Part shown: positions 42,868-52,962 of the stretch, piece by piece
Numbering within the stretch: position 1 is the first letter of the stretch
How the letters are laid out: each line of letters opens with the position of its first letter
From: Stutzerimonas stutzeri
GTDB lineage: Bacteria; Pseudomonadota; Gammaproteobacteria; Pseudomonadales; Pseudomonadaceae
Assembly (NCBI GenBank): GCA_002387205.1
Contig: DGLA01000022.1
Span: 1-64,000, forward strand
DNA: 64,000 nucleotides
Direction: 5' to 3'
Notes under the pieces: generated by a model
What the model saw: the letters and a program-made list of their open reading frames with translations, nothing else
Told to the model about the DNA's origin: nothing
The model's database searches: none
Made by a program: the position numbers and the translations under genes

Positions 42868-45309
42868 ATGCGTTTCCTGAAGTTTTTCCTATGGTCGTGC
42901 CTGACTGTTTTCTGTGGACTTGTGCTTAGTCTCAGCGGCGCCTTTCTTTATCTCAGCCCGAATCTGCCATCGGTTGACTCACTCCGCAGCGTTCAGCTCC
43001 AGATACCGCTGCGTGTCTACAGCAGCGACGAAAAGCTGATTGCAGAGTATGGCGAAATGCGCCGCTCCCCTGTCCGCTTCGATCAAATCCCGAAAGATTT
43101 CATCGCCGCGCTGCTGGCCGCCGAGGATGACAATTTCGCGAATCATTATGGCGTCGAAGTGGCCAGCCTGATGCGCGCTGCCACGCAATTATTGAAGACT
43201 GGGCAGATTCAGACAGGCGGCAGCACCATCACCATGCAGGTCGCCAAGAACTTTTTCTTGTCCAGCGAGCGCAGCTTCTCACGCAAGATCAACGAGATTC
43301 TGCTGGCGTTACAGATCGAACGGGAATTAAGCAAGGACGAGATTCTCGAGCTCTACGTCAACAAGATCTATCTGGGTAATCGTGCTTATGGTATCGAAGC
43401 GGCAGCTCAGGTTTATTACGGCAAGCCCATGAGCGAGCTGAGCCTCGCGCAGATGGCAATGATTGCTGGATTGCCCAAGGCACCATCGGCATTCAATCCG
43501 CTGGCCAACCCGGCACGCAGCAAGGAGCGGCGCGACTGGATTCTAGGCCGCATGCACCGGCTTGGCTCGATCGACGATGCCAGGTACCAGGCAGCATTGG
43601 CCGAGCCTGTGGATGCAACCTACCACGGTGCATCGCCCGAGTTGGTGGCACCTTACATTGCGGAAATGGCTCGTGCGGAAATGGTCGGGCGTTTCGGTAG
43701 TGCTGCCTACACCGATGGCTATCGCGTTTACACCACGCCAAACAGTGAGCGGCAGAGTGCCGCGAATCAGGCCTTGGACCAGGGCTTGATCGAATATGAT
43801 CAACGCCATGGCTACAGAGGGCCCGAGGCCACACTCAAAGGAAACGATCGCAACGCCTGGATCAAGGAGCTGAACGCCTTTCGCAGCCAGTCCGGCCTGG
43901 TCCCCGCCGTTGTCACCGAGGTTTCTACTGATGGTCTGACCGTGGCTCTGCGTGACGGATCCCAACGGAGCGCGCCCTGGGACAGCATGAAATGGGCCCG
44001 CCCATATATCAGCACCAACAGTCTCGGACCTCGTCCCAATAGCCCCGAAGACGTTGCCAAGGTCGGCGATGTCGTTCGGGTCCGCCTGGTGGATAACACG
44101 GCAGTGTTCAGCCAGATTCCACAGGCGCAGGCGGCATTGGTGTCACTCGACCCAACTGACGGCTCGATCGAGGCACTTGTGGGCGGCTTTTCGTTCGACC
44201 AAAGCAACTATAACCGCGCCATCCAGGCGAAGCGGCAGCCGGGCTCGAGCTTCAAGCCTTTCGTCTACAGCGCTGCACTGGATGCCGGCTTCACCGCTGC
44301 CACGCTGGTCAATGACTCACCCATCGTTTTCGAAGACAGTCTCGACAGGGTCTGGCGTCCCAAGAACGACAACAACACCTTTCTTGGACCTATCCGCTTA
44401 CGTGAGGCGCTATATAAGTCGCGCAACCTGGTCTCTATCCGCCTGCTGCAGACACTGGGGATTCCGTACACGATCGATTACATAAAACGCTTCGGCTTCA
44501 AACCGGAAGACCTGCCGGCTAACCTTTCTCTGGCGCTTGGTACTGCGACCCTAACACCGATGGAAATTGCCACGGGCTGGACAGCCTTTGCCAATGGCGG
44601 CTTCAAGATTGAGCCCTATCTGATCGAGCGAATCGATGATCGTGACGGCAAGCCGGTCTTCCAGGCCAACCCGGCACGGGTACCCAGAGGTGAGACACCC
44701 CGACTGGGGGACGAAATGAAGCAGGCGGCCGTCACCGCGTTTGCGCAGCACGATACGCGCTTGGTAGGTGAGCGTGAGACCACGGAGCAGCCGCCCGTAT
44801 ATGCACAGCAGATCATCGACGAGCGCACGGCATACATCATGACGAGCATGCTGCAGGATGTGATTAAGCGAGGCACAGGCCGCCGCGCCCTGTCCATGGG
44901 GCGCGGGGATCTCGCCGGAAAGACGGGCACGACCAACGAATCGAAGGACAGCTGGTTCTCAGGGTACAACGCCGATCATGTCACTACCGTCTGGGCCGGT
45001 TTCGACCAGCCACAGAGCCTTGGCCGGACGGAATATGGCGGCACCGTCGCGCTTCCTATCTGGATGAAATACATGAGCGCCGTCTTGGAAGGCCAACCCG
45101 AGCACCCTCCAGCCGAACCGGACGGAATTCTGACCTTGCGCATCGATCCCGCGAGCGGCCGGGCGGCAGCACCAGGAACACCGGAGGCTTATTTCGAGGT
45201 GTTCCGAAGCGAGGACTTGCCACCGGGCACCGATGAGTTCGAGCCCGGCGCACCTGTGCCCGGCAGCCCATTGCCTTCATCGGAAGCGGCGCCAATCGAC
45301 CTTTTTTGA
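42868..45309 (+). CDS. ponA: Penicillin-binding protein 1A (bifunctional)
   Basis: An 813-residue class A PBP that polymerises and cross-links peptidoglycan. There is an N-terminal membrane anchor (about 5-29). The glycosyltransferase domain has E86DDNF90 and GGSTITMQVAKN. An OB-like insert is followed by the transpeptidase with the active-site SSFK box (S460-K463), SRN (518-520) and KTGT (685-688). The tail is Pro/Glu-rich. Divergent from pilM, it ends at a strong shared terminator. Confidence 0.96.
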   Translation: MRFLKFFLWSCLTVFCGLVLSLSGAFLYLSPNLPSVDSLRSVQLQIPLRVYSSDEKLIAEYGEMRRSPVRFDQIPKDFIAALLAAEDDNFANHYGVEVASLMRAATQLLKTGQIQTGGSTITMQVAKNFFLSSERSFSRKINEILLALQIERELSKDEILELYVNKIYLGNRAYGIEAAAQVYYGKPMSELSLAQMAMIAGLPKAPSAFNPLANPARSKERRDWILGRMHRLGSIDDARYQAALAEPVDATYHGASPELVAPYIAEMARAEMVGRFGSAAYTDGYRVYTTPNSERQSAANQALDQGLIEYDQRHGYRGPEATLKGNDRNAWIKELNAFRSQSGLVPAVVTEVSTDGLTVALRDGSQRSAPWDSMKWARPYISTNSLGPRPNSPEDVAKVGDVVRVRLVDNTAVFSQIPQAQAALVSLDPTDGSIEALVGGFSFDQSNYNRAIQAKRQPGSSFKPFVYSAALDAGFTAATLVNDSPIVFEDSLDRVWRPKNDNNTFLGPIRLREALYKSRNLVSIRLLQTLGIPYTIDYIKRFGFKPEDLPANLSLALGTATLTPMEIATGWTAFANGGFKIEPYLIERIDDRDGKPVFQANPARVPRGETPRLGDEMKQAAVTAFAQHDTRLVGERETTEQPPVYAQQIIDERTAYIMTSMLQDVIKRGTGRRALSMGRGDLAGKTGTTNESKDSWFSGYNADHVTTVWAGFDQPQSLGRTEYGGTVALPIWMKYMSAVLEGQPEHPPAEPDGILTLRIDPASGRAAAPGTPEAYFEVFRSEDLPPGTDEFEPGAPVPGSPLPSSEAAPIDLF

Positions 45310-45324
45310 CGTCGCCCTAAAAAT

Positions 45325-45352
45325 AAAAAAACCCCGCAATGCGGGGTTTTTT
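45325..45352. terminator. Bidirectional terminator, ponA / malic enzyme
   Basis: AAAAAAACCCCGC and GCGGGGTTTTTT close a 3-base loop between two convergent genes, with A/T runs on both sides. Confidence 0.94.
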
Positions 45353-45364
45353 ATCGCCAGCCGA

Positions 45365-46633
45365 TCAGCCGTTAAACACGTCGGCAACCGACTTCAGCGG
45401 ATAGTTGGCTGGATAGGGCAGCGTGGCCACGCCACTTTCGATGGCAGCCTTGGCGACCGCATCCGATACCAAGGTGATCAAGCGGGCATCCATCGGCTTG
45501 GGAATGATGTACTCACGTCCAAACTCCAGATGATCAACACCATAAGCGGCTGCAACTTCGGCCGGCACGGGCAGCTTGGCCAGGTCACGCAAGGCCAATG
45601 CTGCAGCGATCTTCATCTCTTCGTTGATACGCGACGCGCGCACATCTAATGCACCACGGAAGATAAAGGGGAAGCCCAGCACATTGTTAACCTGGTTCGG
45701 ATAGTCGGAACGGCCTGTCGCCATGATGACGTCCGAACGCGTGGCATGCGCGAGGTCGGGACTGATTTCCGGATCCGGGTTGGAGCAGGCGAACACCACC
45801 GGGTTGGCAGCCATACGCTTAAGTCCTTCGGGGCTCAACAGATTGGCTCCGGACAGCCCGACAAATACGTCGGCACCGTCCAGCGCGTCGTCGAGTGTCC
45901 GCTTGTCGGTTTCGTGAGCAAAAATTGCCTTGTATTGGTTCAGATCGTCGCGACCGGCGTGGATGACGCCCTTGCGGTCGATCATGAATATGTTTTCGAT
46001 CTTTGCACCCATGCTGACCAGCAGCTTCATGCAAGAAGTCGCAGCAGCACCGGCCCCCAGGCAGACGATCCTGGCCTCCTCAAGCGTCTTGCCTGCAATT
46101 TCCAGAGCGTTCAACATGCCCGCTGCGGTCACGATGGCAGTGCCATGCTGATCGTCGTGAAACACCGGAATATCGCACTGTTCGATCAGGGCGCGTTCGA
46201 TTTCGAAGCATTCAGGCGCCTTGATATCTTCGAGGTTGATCCCCCCGAAAGTGATGGAAATGCGCTTGACGGTATCGATGAAGGCTTGCGGGCTCTCAGC
46301 GTCCACTTCGATATCGAACACATCGACGCCAGCGAAACGCTTGAACAGTACGCCCTTTCCTTCCATTACCGGCTTTGAGGCCAGCGGCCCCAGATTGCCC
46401 AAACCGAGGATCGCGGTGCCGTCGGATATCACGGCCACCAGATTGCCTTTGCCGGTATAGCGGTAAGCCAGCTCAGGGTCACGAGCGATTTCCCTCACCG
46501 GTTCCGCTACACCCGGGCTGTAGGCGAGCGATAGATCGCGAGCGGTGGAGGTAGGCTTGGTCAGCTCGACGCTCAGCTTGCCCGGACGGGGCTTGGCATG
46601 GTAATCGAGAGCGGCAGTTTTAAGGTCAGTCAT
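45365..46633 (-). CDS. maeB: NADP-type malic enzyme (short form)
   Basis: A 422-residue enzyme that oxidatively decarboxylates malate to pyruvate. The malic domain has AYSPGVAEP and the metal/substrate segment FEIERALIEQCDIPVFHDD; the Rossmann part has CLGAGAAATSCMKLL and FACSNPDPEI. It lacks the C-terminal phosphotransacetylase domain of E. coli MaeB, which is usual for Pseudomonas. The start MTDLKTAALDYH at 46633 is used; MPMTDL at 46639 is an alternative. Cofactor preference is inferred. Confidence 0.92.
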   Translation of the reverse strand: MTDLKTAALDYHAKPRPGKLSVELTKPTSTARDLSLAYSPGVAEPVREIARDPELAYRYTGKGNLVAVISDGTAILGLGNLGPLASKPVMEGKGVLFKRFAGVDVFDIEVDAESPQAFIDTVKRISITFGGINLEDIKAPECFEIERALIEQCDIPVFHDDQHGTAIVTAAGMLNALEIAGKTLEEARIVCLGAGAAATSCMKLLVSMGAKIENIFMIDRKGVIHAGRDDLNQYKAIFAHETDKRTLDDALDGADVFVGLSGANLLSPEGLKRMAANPVVFACSNPDPEISPDLAHATRSDVIMATGRSDYPNQVNNVLGFPFIFRGALDVRASRINEEMKIAAALALRDLAKLPVPAEVAAAYGVDHLEFGREYIIPKPMDARLITLVSDAVAKAAIESGVATLPYPANYPLKSVADVFNG

Positions 46634-46879
46634 GGGCATTCCGCTTATTTTACTGGGACAGACAGGCGGTCGAGGATACGCCAACTTCCCGCACAGTCAC
46701 AAGCCAAGCAGAAACCTGACTGTCAAGGTCCAGACCATAAGACTTTCAGCTGACAAGGCCCAACCGGGCGTGGCAAAACTGCCGAACTCAGGACAGAGCC
46801 GTTGGCAGACCGTTGAAAGACGCAGACGAGGCGCAGCGACAAACAGGAGCAACCACTGAATGCTTTTTTCAGCTGCCTG

Positions 46880-47677
46880 TTATTCGAGCCGCTGAAGCAT
46901 TGAGGGATGAGTGACCTTGAGCATCCAACGGGCCTGCCGCTTTTCGTCAACGCGCCCCCGCCTGTCGGTCACCCAGCCCCTGACCTCGATCTCACGCCCC
47001 ATTAGCTTTTTGAGAGCCGCGCTTCCGAAAGCGGCAGAACTCCTGTTCGGGACCTGTATGACCAGCGAGCCCGGCAACTCCAGCCAGATGCCGCCACGGT
47101 TCCGTTCCAGTCGCTGCACCCTGGCCCGCACCAAGGCGAAACCGGCCCGACGGATTTCCGTGGACGAAACGGCGGGTGACCGGAACCATAGGCCCTTACC
47201 GGCATGTCGCGCCTGCTGCTCGGCTGCTCGATGACATTCCGCCAAACGGGTATTGGGAGAAATAGCCAGGAAGTAGCCGAGCCCCTCGGCAAGCAGATCG
47301 GCTTCTAGATTCTCGCCGCCGGCATCATAAGTATGCGCAAGGAGGCGACCATAGTGATCCTGGGCCTGCCGCCCCAGCCTCAAGCCCACTTTGCCGCCAT
47401 TAGCGTCCACCATGGCCTGCAGGCGGTCCCGCGCCATGACGGAGAAGGGCTCGTCGCGATGGCCTTTGCGGCCAAGCTCAGGCGCATTTATGCCAATGAG
47501 ACGCACGCTGCGCCCGTCAGCCAGGCGCAATGTATCGCCATCCAGCACCCTTGCGACATCAGTCTGAGCAAGCTGGCCGTCAGCTCGGCAGAGCGCCGCA
47601 GCCGGCAAGCACAAGATTGCGGATACAAAAAAGGCGCCCACCAGGGACGCCCTTTTCATTTGCGTGGAAAACCTCAT
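46880..47677 (-). CDS. Exported thermonuclease-family (SNase-like) protein
   Basis: 265 residues. The start at 47677 has AAGGGAA 4 bases upstream and opens a signal peptide (GAFFVSAILCLPAAALC). The SNase core follows: DGDTLRLADG, RLIGINAPELG with a catalytic Arg and metal Asp, then Glu and Arg (DEPFS, HYGRLLAH). It should be a periplasmic or secreted Ca-dependent nuclease. The C-terminal about 100 residues, ending in an OB-like VRGWVTDRRGRVDEKRQ segment, are an extra domain not found in plain SNase. It lies just downstream of rpmE on the same strand. Confidence 0.85.
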   Translation of the reverse strand: MRFSTQMKRASLVGAFFVSAILCLPAAALCRADGQLAQTDVARVLDGDTLRLADGRSVRLIGINAPELGRKGHRDEPFSVMARDRLQAMVDANGGKVGLRLGRQAQDHYGRLLAHTYDAGGENLEADLLAEGLGYFLAISPNTRLAECHRAAEQQARHAGKGLWFRSPAVSSTEIRRAGFALVRARVQRLERNRGGIWLELPGSLVIQVPNRSSAAFGSAALKKLMGREIEVRGWVTDRRGRVDEKRQARWMLKVTHPSMLQRLE

Positions 47678-47699
47678 GGGTTCCCTTCGCGATGACAGC

Positions 47700-47912
47700 T
47701 TACTTGGCGCCAAACACACCGAAACGCTGCTTGAAGCGGTCGATACGGCCACCGGTATCCAGCACTTTCTGCTTGCCAGTGTAGAACGGGTGGCACTCGG
47801 AGCAGACGTCGATGTTCATGTTCTTGGCCAGCGTGGAACGGGTCTTGATGACGTTGCCGCAGCTGCAAGTGGCTTCGATTTCAACGTAATTTGGATGGAT
47901 ATCGGCTTTCAT
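47700..47912 (-). CDS. rpmE: 50S ribosomal protein bL31 (zinc form)
   Basis: A 70-residue ribosomal protein. The four ligands C16, C18, C37 and C40 show it is the zinc-binding C+ type rather than the zinc-free paralogue made under zinc starvation. The start at 47912 gives MKADIHPNY; the frame continues upstream to 48038 without support. Confidence 0.97.
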   Translation of the reverse strand: MKADIHPNYVEIEATCSCGNVIKTRSTLAKNMNIDVCSECHPFYTGKQKVLDTGGRIDRFKQRFGVFGAK

Positions 47913-47977
47913 GGAAAATCCTCTAGGACTTGTGCCGCCACCCGACCCTATGTCGAGTACCGCACGGAAGGGCGCGA

Positions 47978-48005
47978 ATAATACCAGAGCAGCGAGGTGA
48001 TGCAA
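47978..48005 (-). promoter_or_regulatory. rpmE promoter
   Basis: On the minus strand TTGCAT (48005-48000) and TATTAT (47983-47978) are separated by 16 bases, about 65 bases before rpmE. It is the best -35/-10 pair in this divergent gap. Confidence 0.6.
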
Positions 48006-48129
48006 GCGCAGGCGGTCGCTCTGGAGGCGCCCGGTCAAAAGGCGCCAGCCGACGCAAGGTACCCAAGGCTGGACTCAGCCTGACAGACAGAGATGGTTTA
48101 CCATCGGCATCCTCCTCAAGGATCTCAGC

Positions 48130-50352
48130 GTGCCTCAACCCATTCTCCGGCTGGCTTTACCCTCGCCCCTGCGCAGGCTTTTCGATTACCTGCCGCCGGT
48201 GGGCGTGCCCTATGCGGCGCTGCGCCCGGGGATGCGGCTGCGTGTGCCCTTTGGGCGGCGCGAAATCATCGGCGTGCTCGTGGAGCTGGTCGATGACAGC
48301 GAGGTACCGCAAGACAGGCTCAAGCCTGCGCTGGAACTGCTCGACGCAACTACGCCCTTGCCCGCCGCCTTGTTCAAGCTATGCCTGTGGACTGCCCAGT
48401 ATTACCAGCACAGCCTCGGAGACACTCTCAGCTGGGCGCTTCCGGTACTGCTGCGTCAAGGCGAGCCAGCCGAGGCCAGGCAGGAGCGCTTCTGGCATGC
48501 GGCCGCTGGCGCACGCCCGGAAGATCCCCGATTGAACCGGGCTCCCCGCCAGCGGGAAGCGCTGCGAACGATTGCACAGCACCCCCATGGCGTTGCTCAC
48601 TCGCTGCTGGGCCAGCTGCAGCTGAACAAGGACAGCCTGGAGTTGCTCATGCAGAAGGGATTGCTGCGTGTCGAGACGCGTCGCAGCCACTCCGCTCCCC
48701 GCCACCATGGCAGCTGGTTGCTACAGCCCGAACTTCCGCTCAATCAGGAGCAACGCTCCGCCGTGGAAGCCATACACGCGGGCCTCGAGGGTTTTCAGCC
48801 GTTCCTGCTGGCAGGCGTTACCGGGAGCGGCAAGACCGAAGTCTACCTGCAGCTCATCCACCAGGTGCTGAAAGCGGGCAAGCAAGCCCTGGTGCTCATT
48901 CCAGAAATCAACCTCGGTCCGCAGACCCTGGCCCATTTTGAAAAGCGCTTCAATGCGCGCATCGCCTTGCTGCACTCAAATATCAACGATCGTGAGCGGC
49001 TGGATGCCTGGCTGGCGGCACGGGACGGCGAAGCCGACATCATCATCGGCACCCGCTCGGCACTGTTCACGCCAATGAAGAATCCTGGGCTGATCATTCT
49101 CGATGAAGAACATGACGCCTCCTATAAACAGCAGGAAGGCCTGCGTTACCACGCCCGGGACCTTGCCATCGTCAGGGCACGCCAGGAAGGTCTGCCGATT
49201 GTCCTCGGTTCGGCGACTCCTTCGTTGGAGAGCCTGCACAATGCCCATACCGGCCGTTATGCGCTGTTGAAACTGACCCAGAGAGCCGGCGGCGCTCTGC
49301 CGCCCCGCTTCCTGCGTCTGGATGTCAAAAGCCGACCAATGGATTCCGGGATATCGGGCCCGCTGCAACAGGCCATGACGCAAACACTGGCTGCAGGACA
49401 ACAAGTCCTGGTGTTCCTCAACCGCCGCGGGTTTGCCCCTTCGCTGCTCTGCCATGATTGTGGCTGGCTCAGTCAATGCCCGCGCTGCGACGCACGCATG
49501 ACAGTACACCAGCGCCACAATGAGTTGCGCTGTCACCACTGCGGTCATGCCGAACGTCCGCCGCTGAACTGTCCAGACTGCAGCCAGGTCGACCTGCGGC
49601 CCGTTGGCGCAGGAACTGAACGCGCCGAAGAACGACTCGGCGTTCTTTTCCCGGACTGTCCGGTGCTGCGCATCGACCGCGACAGCACTTCACGCAAAGG
49701 TTCGATGGAAGCGCTGCTGGCAACCATCAACCGCGGCGAGCCCTGCCTGTTGGTGGGCACACAGATGCTCGCCAAGGGGCATCACTTTCCTAGGGTCACC
49801 CTGGTGGCCATCCTCGACGCTGATGGCGGGCTGTTTTCCGCAGACTTCCGAGCCAGCGAGCGCATGGCTCAGCTGATCGTCCAAGTGGCCGGGCGTGCGG
49901 GACGCGCTGACGAACCTGGCAAGGTCATCATCCAGACCCATCTTGCCGACCACCCACTGCTGGTGCAGCTCACGGAACAAGGCTATTTCGCGTTTGCCGA
50001 CCAGGCATTGAGCGAACGTCGCGCCGCAGGGCTGCCCCCCTTCAGTCACCTTGCATTGCTGCGCGCCGAGGCTCATAGACCAGGCCAGGCGGAAGACTTT
50101 CTCGATCAGGCATGCAGCCAGGCCGAACAGCTCTTGGCAGAACTGGAGCTCAGCGGCATCGAACTGCTTGGCCCGGTGCCAGCCCCGATGGAGCGCCGTG
50201 CCGGTCGTTACCGCGCCCAACTGCTGCTACAAGCCAATACGCGCGCGACCCTGCATCGCCTGATGAATGCATGGATGCCCGTCGTGGAACACCTACCCGG
50301 CAGCCGCGCGGTACGCTGGTCGCTGGATGTGGATCCGATCGACCTATTTTGA
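48130..50352 (+). CDS. priA: Primosomal helicase PriA
   Basis: A 740-residue 3'-5' helicase that reloads the replisome at collapsed forks. A GTG start gives MPQPILRLALPSPLRRLFDY, the 3'-DNA-binding domain. Helicase motif I is G229VTGSGKT236 and motif II is DEEH. Between the helicase lobes lies the zinc-binding module with four CxxC pairs (CHDCGW, CPRC, CHHC, CPDC). It is divergent from rpmE and followed by argS. Confidence 0.96.
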   Translation: MPQPILRLALPSPLRRLFDYLPPVGVPYAALRPGMRLRVPFGRREIIGVLVELVDDSEVPQDRLKPALELLDATTPLPAALFKLCLWTAQYYQHSLGDTLSWALPVLLRQGEPAEARQERFWHAAAGARPEDPRLNRAPRQREALRTIAQHPHGVAHSLLGQLQLNKDSLELLMQKGLLRVETRRSHSAPRHHGSWLLQPELPLNQEQRSAVEAIHAGLEGFQPFLLAGVTGSGKTEVYLQLIHQVLKAGKQALVLIPEINLGPQTLAHFEKRFNARIALLHSNINDRERLDAWLAARDGEADIIIGTRSALFTPMKNPGLIILDEEHDASYKQQEGLRYHARDLAIVRARQEGLPIVLGSATPSLESLHNAHTGRYALLKLTQRAGGALPPRFLRLDVKSRPMDSGISGPLQQAMTQTLAAGQQVLVFLNRRGFAPSLLCHDCGWLSQCPRCDARMTVHQRHNELRCHHCGHAERPPLNCPDCSQVDLRPVGAGTERAEERLGVLFPDCPVLRIDRDSTSRKGSMEALLATINRGEPCLLVGTQMLAKGHHFPRVTLVAILDADGGLFSADFRASERMAQLIVQVAGRAGRADEPGKVIIQTHLADHPLLVQLTEQGYFAFADQALSERRAAGLPPFSHLALLRAEAHRPGQAEDFLDQACSQAEQLLAELELSGIELLGPVPAPMERRAGRYRAQLLLQANTRATLHRLMNAWMPVVEHLPGSRAVRWSLDVDPIDLF

Positions 50353-50464
50353 GCACTAGACTCGGAACACACCGACGACTCATGCCTTAAGCCTTGAAGG
50401 TTCGCCCCTCGGCCCCCGATAATGCCCAGTTTTCGACCCAAGCCTCTGGCCGACCGAGCATCCG

Positions 50465-52204
50465 ATGAAAGACAGTATTCGCCACCTGATCCAGCAAGCC
50501 CTGATCCGCCTCACCGCTGACGGTGTGCTGCCCGATGGCCTGGCCCCGACGATCCAGGTGGAGAACACCCGCGACAGGACCCACGGGGACTTCGCCAGTA
50601 ACATCGCCATGATGCTGGCGAAACCGGCCAGGATGAAGCCCCGGGATCTGGCGCAGAAACTGATCGAGGCATTGCCGAGCGACGCCAGCATCAGCAAGGT
50701 CGAGATCGCCGGCCCCGGATTCCTTAACTTCTTCCAGAACAGCTCGGCGCTCGCCCAGCGACTCGACGCTGCGCTGGCTGACGCGCACCTTTGCGTCAGC
50801 AAGGCGGGTCCGGCCCAGCGCGTCGTGGTCGACCTGTCATCGCCCAACCTGGCGAAAGAGATGCATGTCGGCCATTTGCGCTCGACCATCATTGGTGACG
50901 CCGTTGCGCGCGTTCTGGAATTCCTCGGCGACGAGGTGATCCGCCAGAACCACGTGGGTGACTGGGGCACGCAGTTCGGCATGCTGCTCGCGTACCTTGA
51001 AGAAAACCCGGCGGCAGCTGAAACCGAGCTATCGGATCTGGAGCAGTTCTACCGCGCGGCAAAGCAGCGCTTCGATGAATCGACCGAGTTTGCCGAGCAC
51101 GCCCGCGCGCTGGTGGTGAAACTGCAGGCAGGCGACCCCGAGTGCCTGCGCCTGTGGACACGCTTCAACGAGATCTCGCTTTCGCATTGCCAAAAGGTAT
51201 ACGACCGCCTCAACGTCAAGCTCACTCCGGACGACGTGAAAGGCGAAAGCGCTTATAACGCCGAGCTCGGCGATATCGTGGCGTCGCTCAGGGCCAAGGG
51301 GTTGTTGAGCGAAAGCAATGGCGCGCAGTGTGTCTTTCTCGACGAGTTCAAGAACGCCGAGGGCAACCCGCTTCCGGTGATCGTCCAAAAGGCGGGGGGC
51401 GGTTATCTCTACGCCACGACTGACCTGGCCTCGATGCGCTATCGCAGCCAGCAATTGCGGGCCGACCGCGCGCTGTACTTCGTTGACCAGCGCCAGGCAC
51501 TGCATTTTCAGATGGCCTTCGAGGTTGCCCGCCGCGCCGGCTTCGTCGACGGCGCCATGCAGCTCGAGCATATGGGCTTCGGCACCATGAACGGCGCGGA
51601 CGGCCGTCCGTTCAAGACGCGTGACGGCGGCACCGTGAAGCTGGTCGACCTGCTCGACGAAGCAGAGCTACGCGCCTATGACCTGGTAAAAGGCAAGAAC
51701 CCTGATCTCGACGAGGGCGAGCTTCGCCGGATTGCGCGAGCAGTCGGCATCGGCGCAGTGAAATATGCCGATCTCTCCAAGCATCGCACCAGCGACTACA
51801 GCTTCAACTTTGAACAGATGCTGAGCTTCGAGGGCAATACAGCGCCTTACCTTCTTTACGCGTACACCCGTGTTGCCAGCGTGTTCCGCAAGCTCGGCAC
51901 CGGAATGGACGAGCTATCCGGCTCGATTCAGCTCGAATCGGAGCCGGAACAGGCGCTGGGCACGAAGCTTGCGCAGTTCAGCGAAGTACTCAACGGCGTT
52001 GCCGAAAAAGGCGTACCGCATGTGCTCTGCAGCTATCTGTATGACCTGGCTGGCCTGTTTTCCAGCTTCTATGAGCACTGCCCGATCCTTTCGGCCGAGA
52101 GCGAGTCGATCAAGCAGAGCCGCCTGCGCCTGGCAGCCCTGACTGGCAAGACGCTGAAGCAAGGGCTGGAATTGCTGGGCCTGGAAACGCTGGAGCGGAT
52201 GTAA
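50465..52204 (+). CDS. argS: Arginyl-tRNA synthetase
   Basis: A 579-residue class I synthetase charging tRNA-Arg. The N-terminal Add-1 domain is followed by the HIGH-type motif H134VGH137 and an anticodon-binding alpha-helical C-terminus ending in GLETLERM. The KMSK loop is diverged, as is common in ArgRS. The stop is directly followed by the GTG start of the SPOR gene. Confidence 0.96.
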   Translation: MKDSIRHLIQQALIRLTADGVLPDGLAPTIQVENTRDRTHGDFASNIAMMLAKPARMKPRDLAQKLIEALPSDASISKVEIAGPGFLNFFQNSSALAQRLDAALADAHLCVSKAGPAQRVVVDLSSPNLAKEMHVGHLRSTIIGDAVARVLEFLGDEVIRQNHVGDWGTQFGMLLAYLEENPAAAETELSDLEQFYRAAKQRFDESTEFAEHARALVVKLQAGDPECLRLWTRFNEISLSHCQKVYDRLNVKLTPDDVKGESAYNAELGDIVASLRAKGLLSESNGAQCVFLDEFKNAEGNPLPVIVQKAGGGYLYATTDLASMRYRSQQLRADRALYFVDQRQALHFQMAFEVARRAGFVDGAMQLEHMGFGTMNGADGRPFKTRDGGTVKLVDLLDEAELRAYDLVKGKNPDLDEGELRRIARAVGIGAVKYADLSKHRTSDYSFNFEQMLSFEGNTAPYLLYAYTRVASVFRKLGTGMDELSGSIQLESEPEQALGTKLAQFSEVLNGVAEKGVPHVLCSYLYDLAGLFSSFYEHCPILSAESESIKQSRLRLAALTGKTLKQGLELLGLETLERM

Positions 52205-52870
52205 GTGGCAGCCAAGAAGAAACCCGCCCCGAAGCGAGGCGCGAGCCGCTACCAGGCGCCAGCGAAGAAGCCGGTGCCCGGCTGGGTCTGGCTCCTTTGT
52301 GGACTGGTCATCGGCGGCTTCATCGTGTTCCTGATGAACCTGGAGCCCGGCGGCAGCGAGGTCAAGCGCTCAAGGGAAACTGAAAAAACCAAGGAGCAAC
52401 CCAAGCGGCCGACTCCGGCAACCGGTCAGGCAGTGAAGCCGAAGTACGATTTCTACACACTGCTGCCAGAGTCGGAAGTCATACTGCCGCCCGAAGCTCC
52501 CAAGCCCGAACCACCAGCCGCAGCACCGGTCACTCCGGAGCAAGCTGCGACCATCGATGCGGCACGCGCTGAAGCGGCACTAAATGGACAGGTGCCGCCA
52601 CCTCCGCCGACCGTTGCCAAAGCGCCAGCAACGCTGTTTTTCCTGCAGGCAGGCTCGTTTCGGCAGAAACCCGAGGCCGAGAAGGTCCGCGCCCAGATCA
52701 TCCTGTTGGGCCAGGATGTCCGGGTGGAAAATGTCACTGTGCGAGACGAGGTCTGGTATCGGGTATTGGTAGGGCCTTACGCTGATCGCGAGCAGCTCGG
52801 CAAGGCGCAGAAAACTCTCTCCGCCAGCGGCTACAGCAACCTGTTGCTGCAGCAGCGGCAGAGTCGTTAA
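52205..52870 (+). CDS. FtsN-like SPOR-domain protein
   Basis: 221 residues. A basic cytoplasmic N-terminus (AAKKKPAPKRG) precedes one membrane helix (about 27-45), a Pro/Glu-rich linker and a SPOR domain (about 138-215, FFLQAGSFRQKPEAEKV...RVLVGPYADREQ). This is the FtsN layout, and the position after argS matches the Pseudomonas SPOR gene normally followed by hslVU. A role at the septum is inferred. The GTG start abuts the argS TAA with no gap. Confidence 0.88.
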   Translation: MAAKKKPAPKRGASRYQAPAKKPVPGWVWLLCGLVIGGFIVFLMNLEPGGSEVKRSRETEKTKEQPKRPTPATGQAVKPKYDFYTLLPESEVILPPEAPKPEPPAAAPVTPEQAATIDAARAEAALNGQVPPPPPTVAKAPATLFFLQAGSFRQKPEAEKVRAQIILLGQDVRVENVTVRDEVWYRVLVGPYADREQLGKAQKTLSASGYSNLLLQQRQSR

Positions 52871-52882
52871 TTCATACATGCA

Positions 52883-52907
52883 AAGCGGGAATTAGCCTTT
52901 CCCGCTT
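52883..52907. terminator. Hairpin after the argS-SPOR unit
   Basis: AAGCGGGAA and TTCCCGCTT pair around a 7-base loop, 13 bases after the SPOR stop. The T tract is short. It lies in the 92-base gap where the local gene order changes. Confidence 0.6.
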
Positions 52908-52962
52908 CTAGTCGATCAGCTCACCTGACGCTTCGCGGCGAACCCACGGCTGACTAGCCGAT

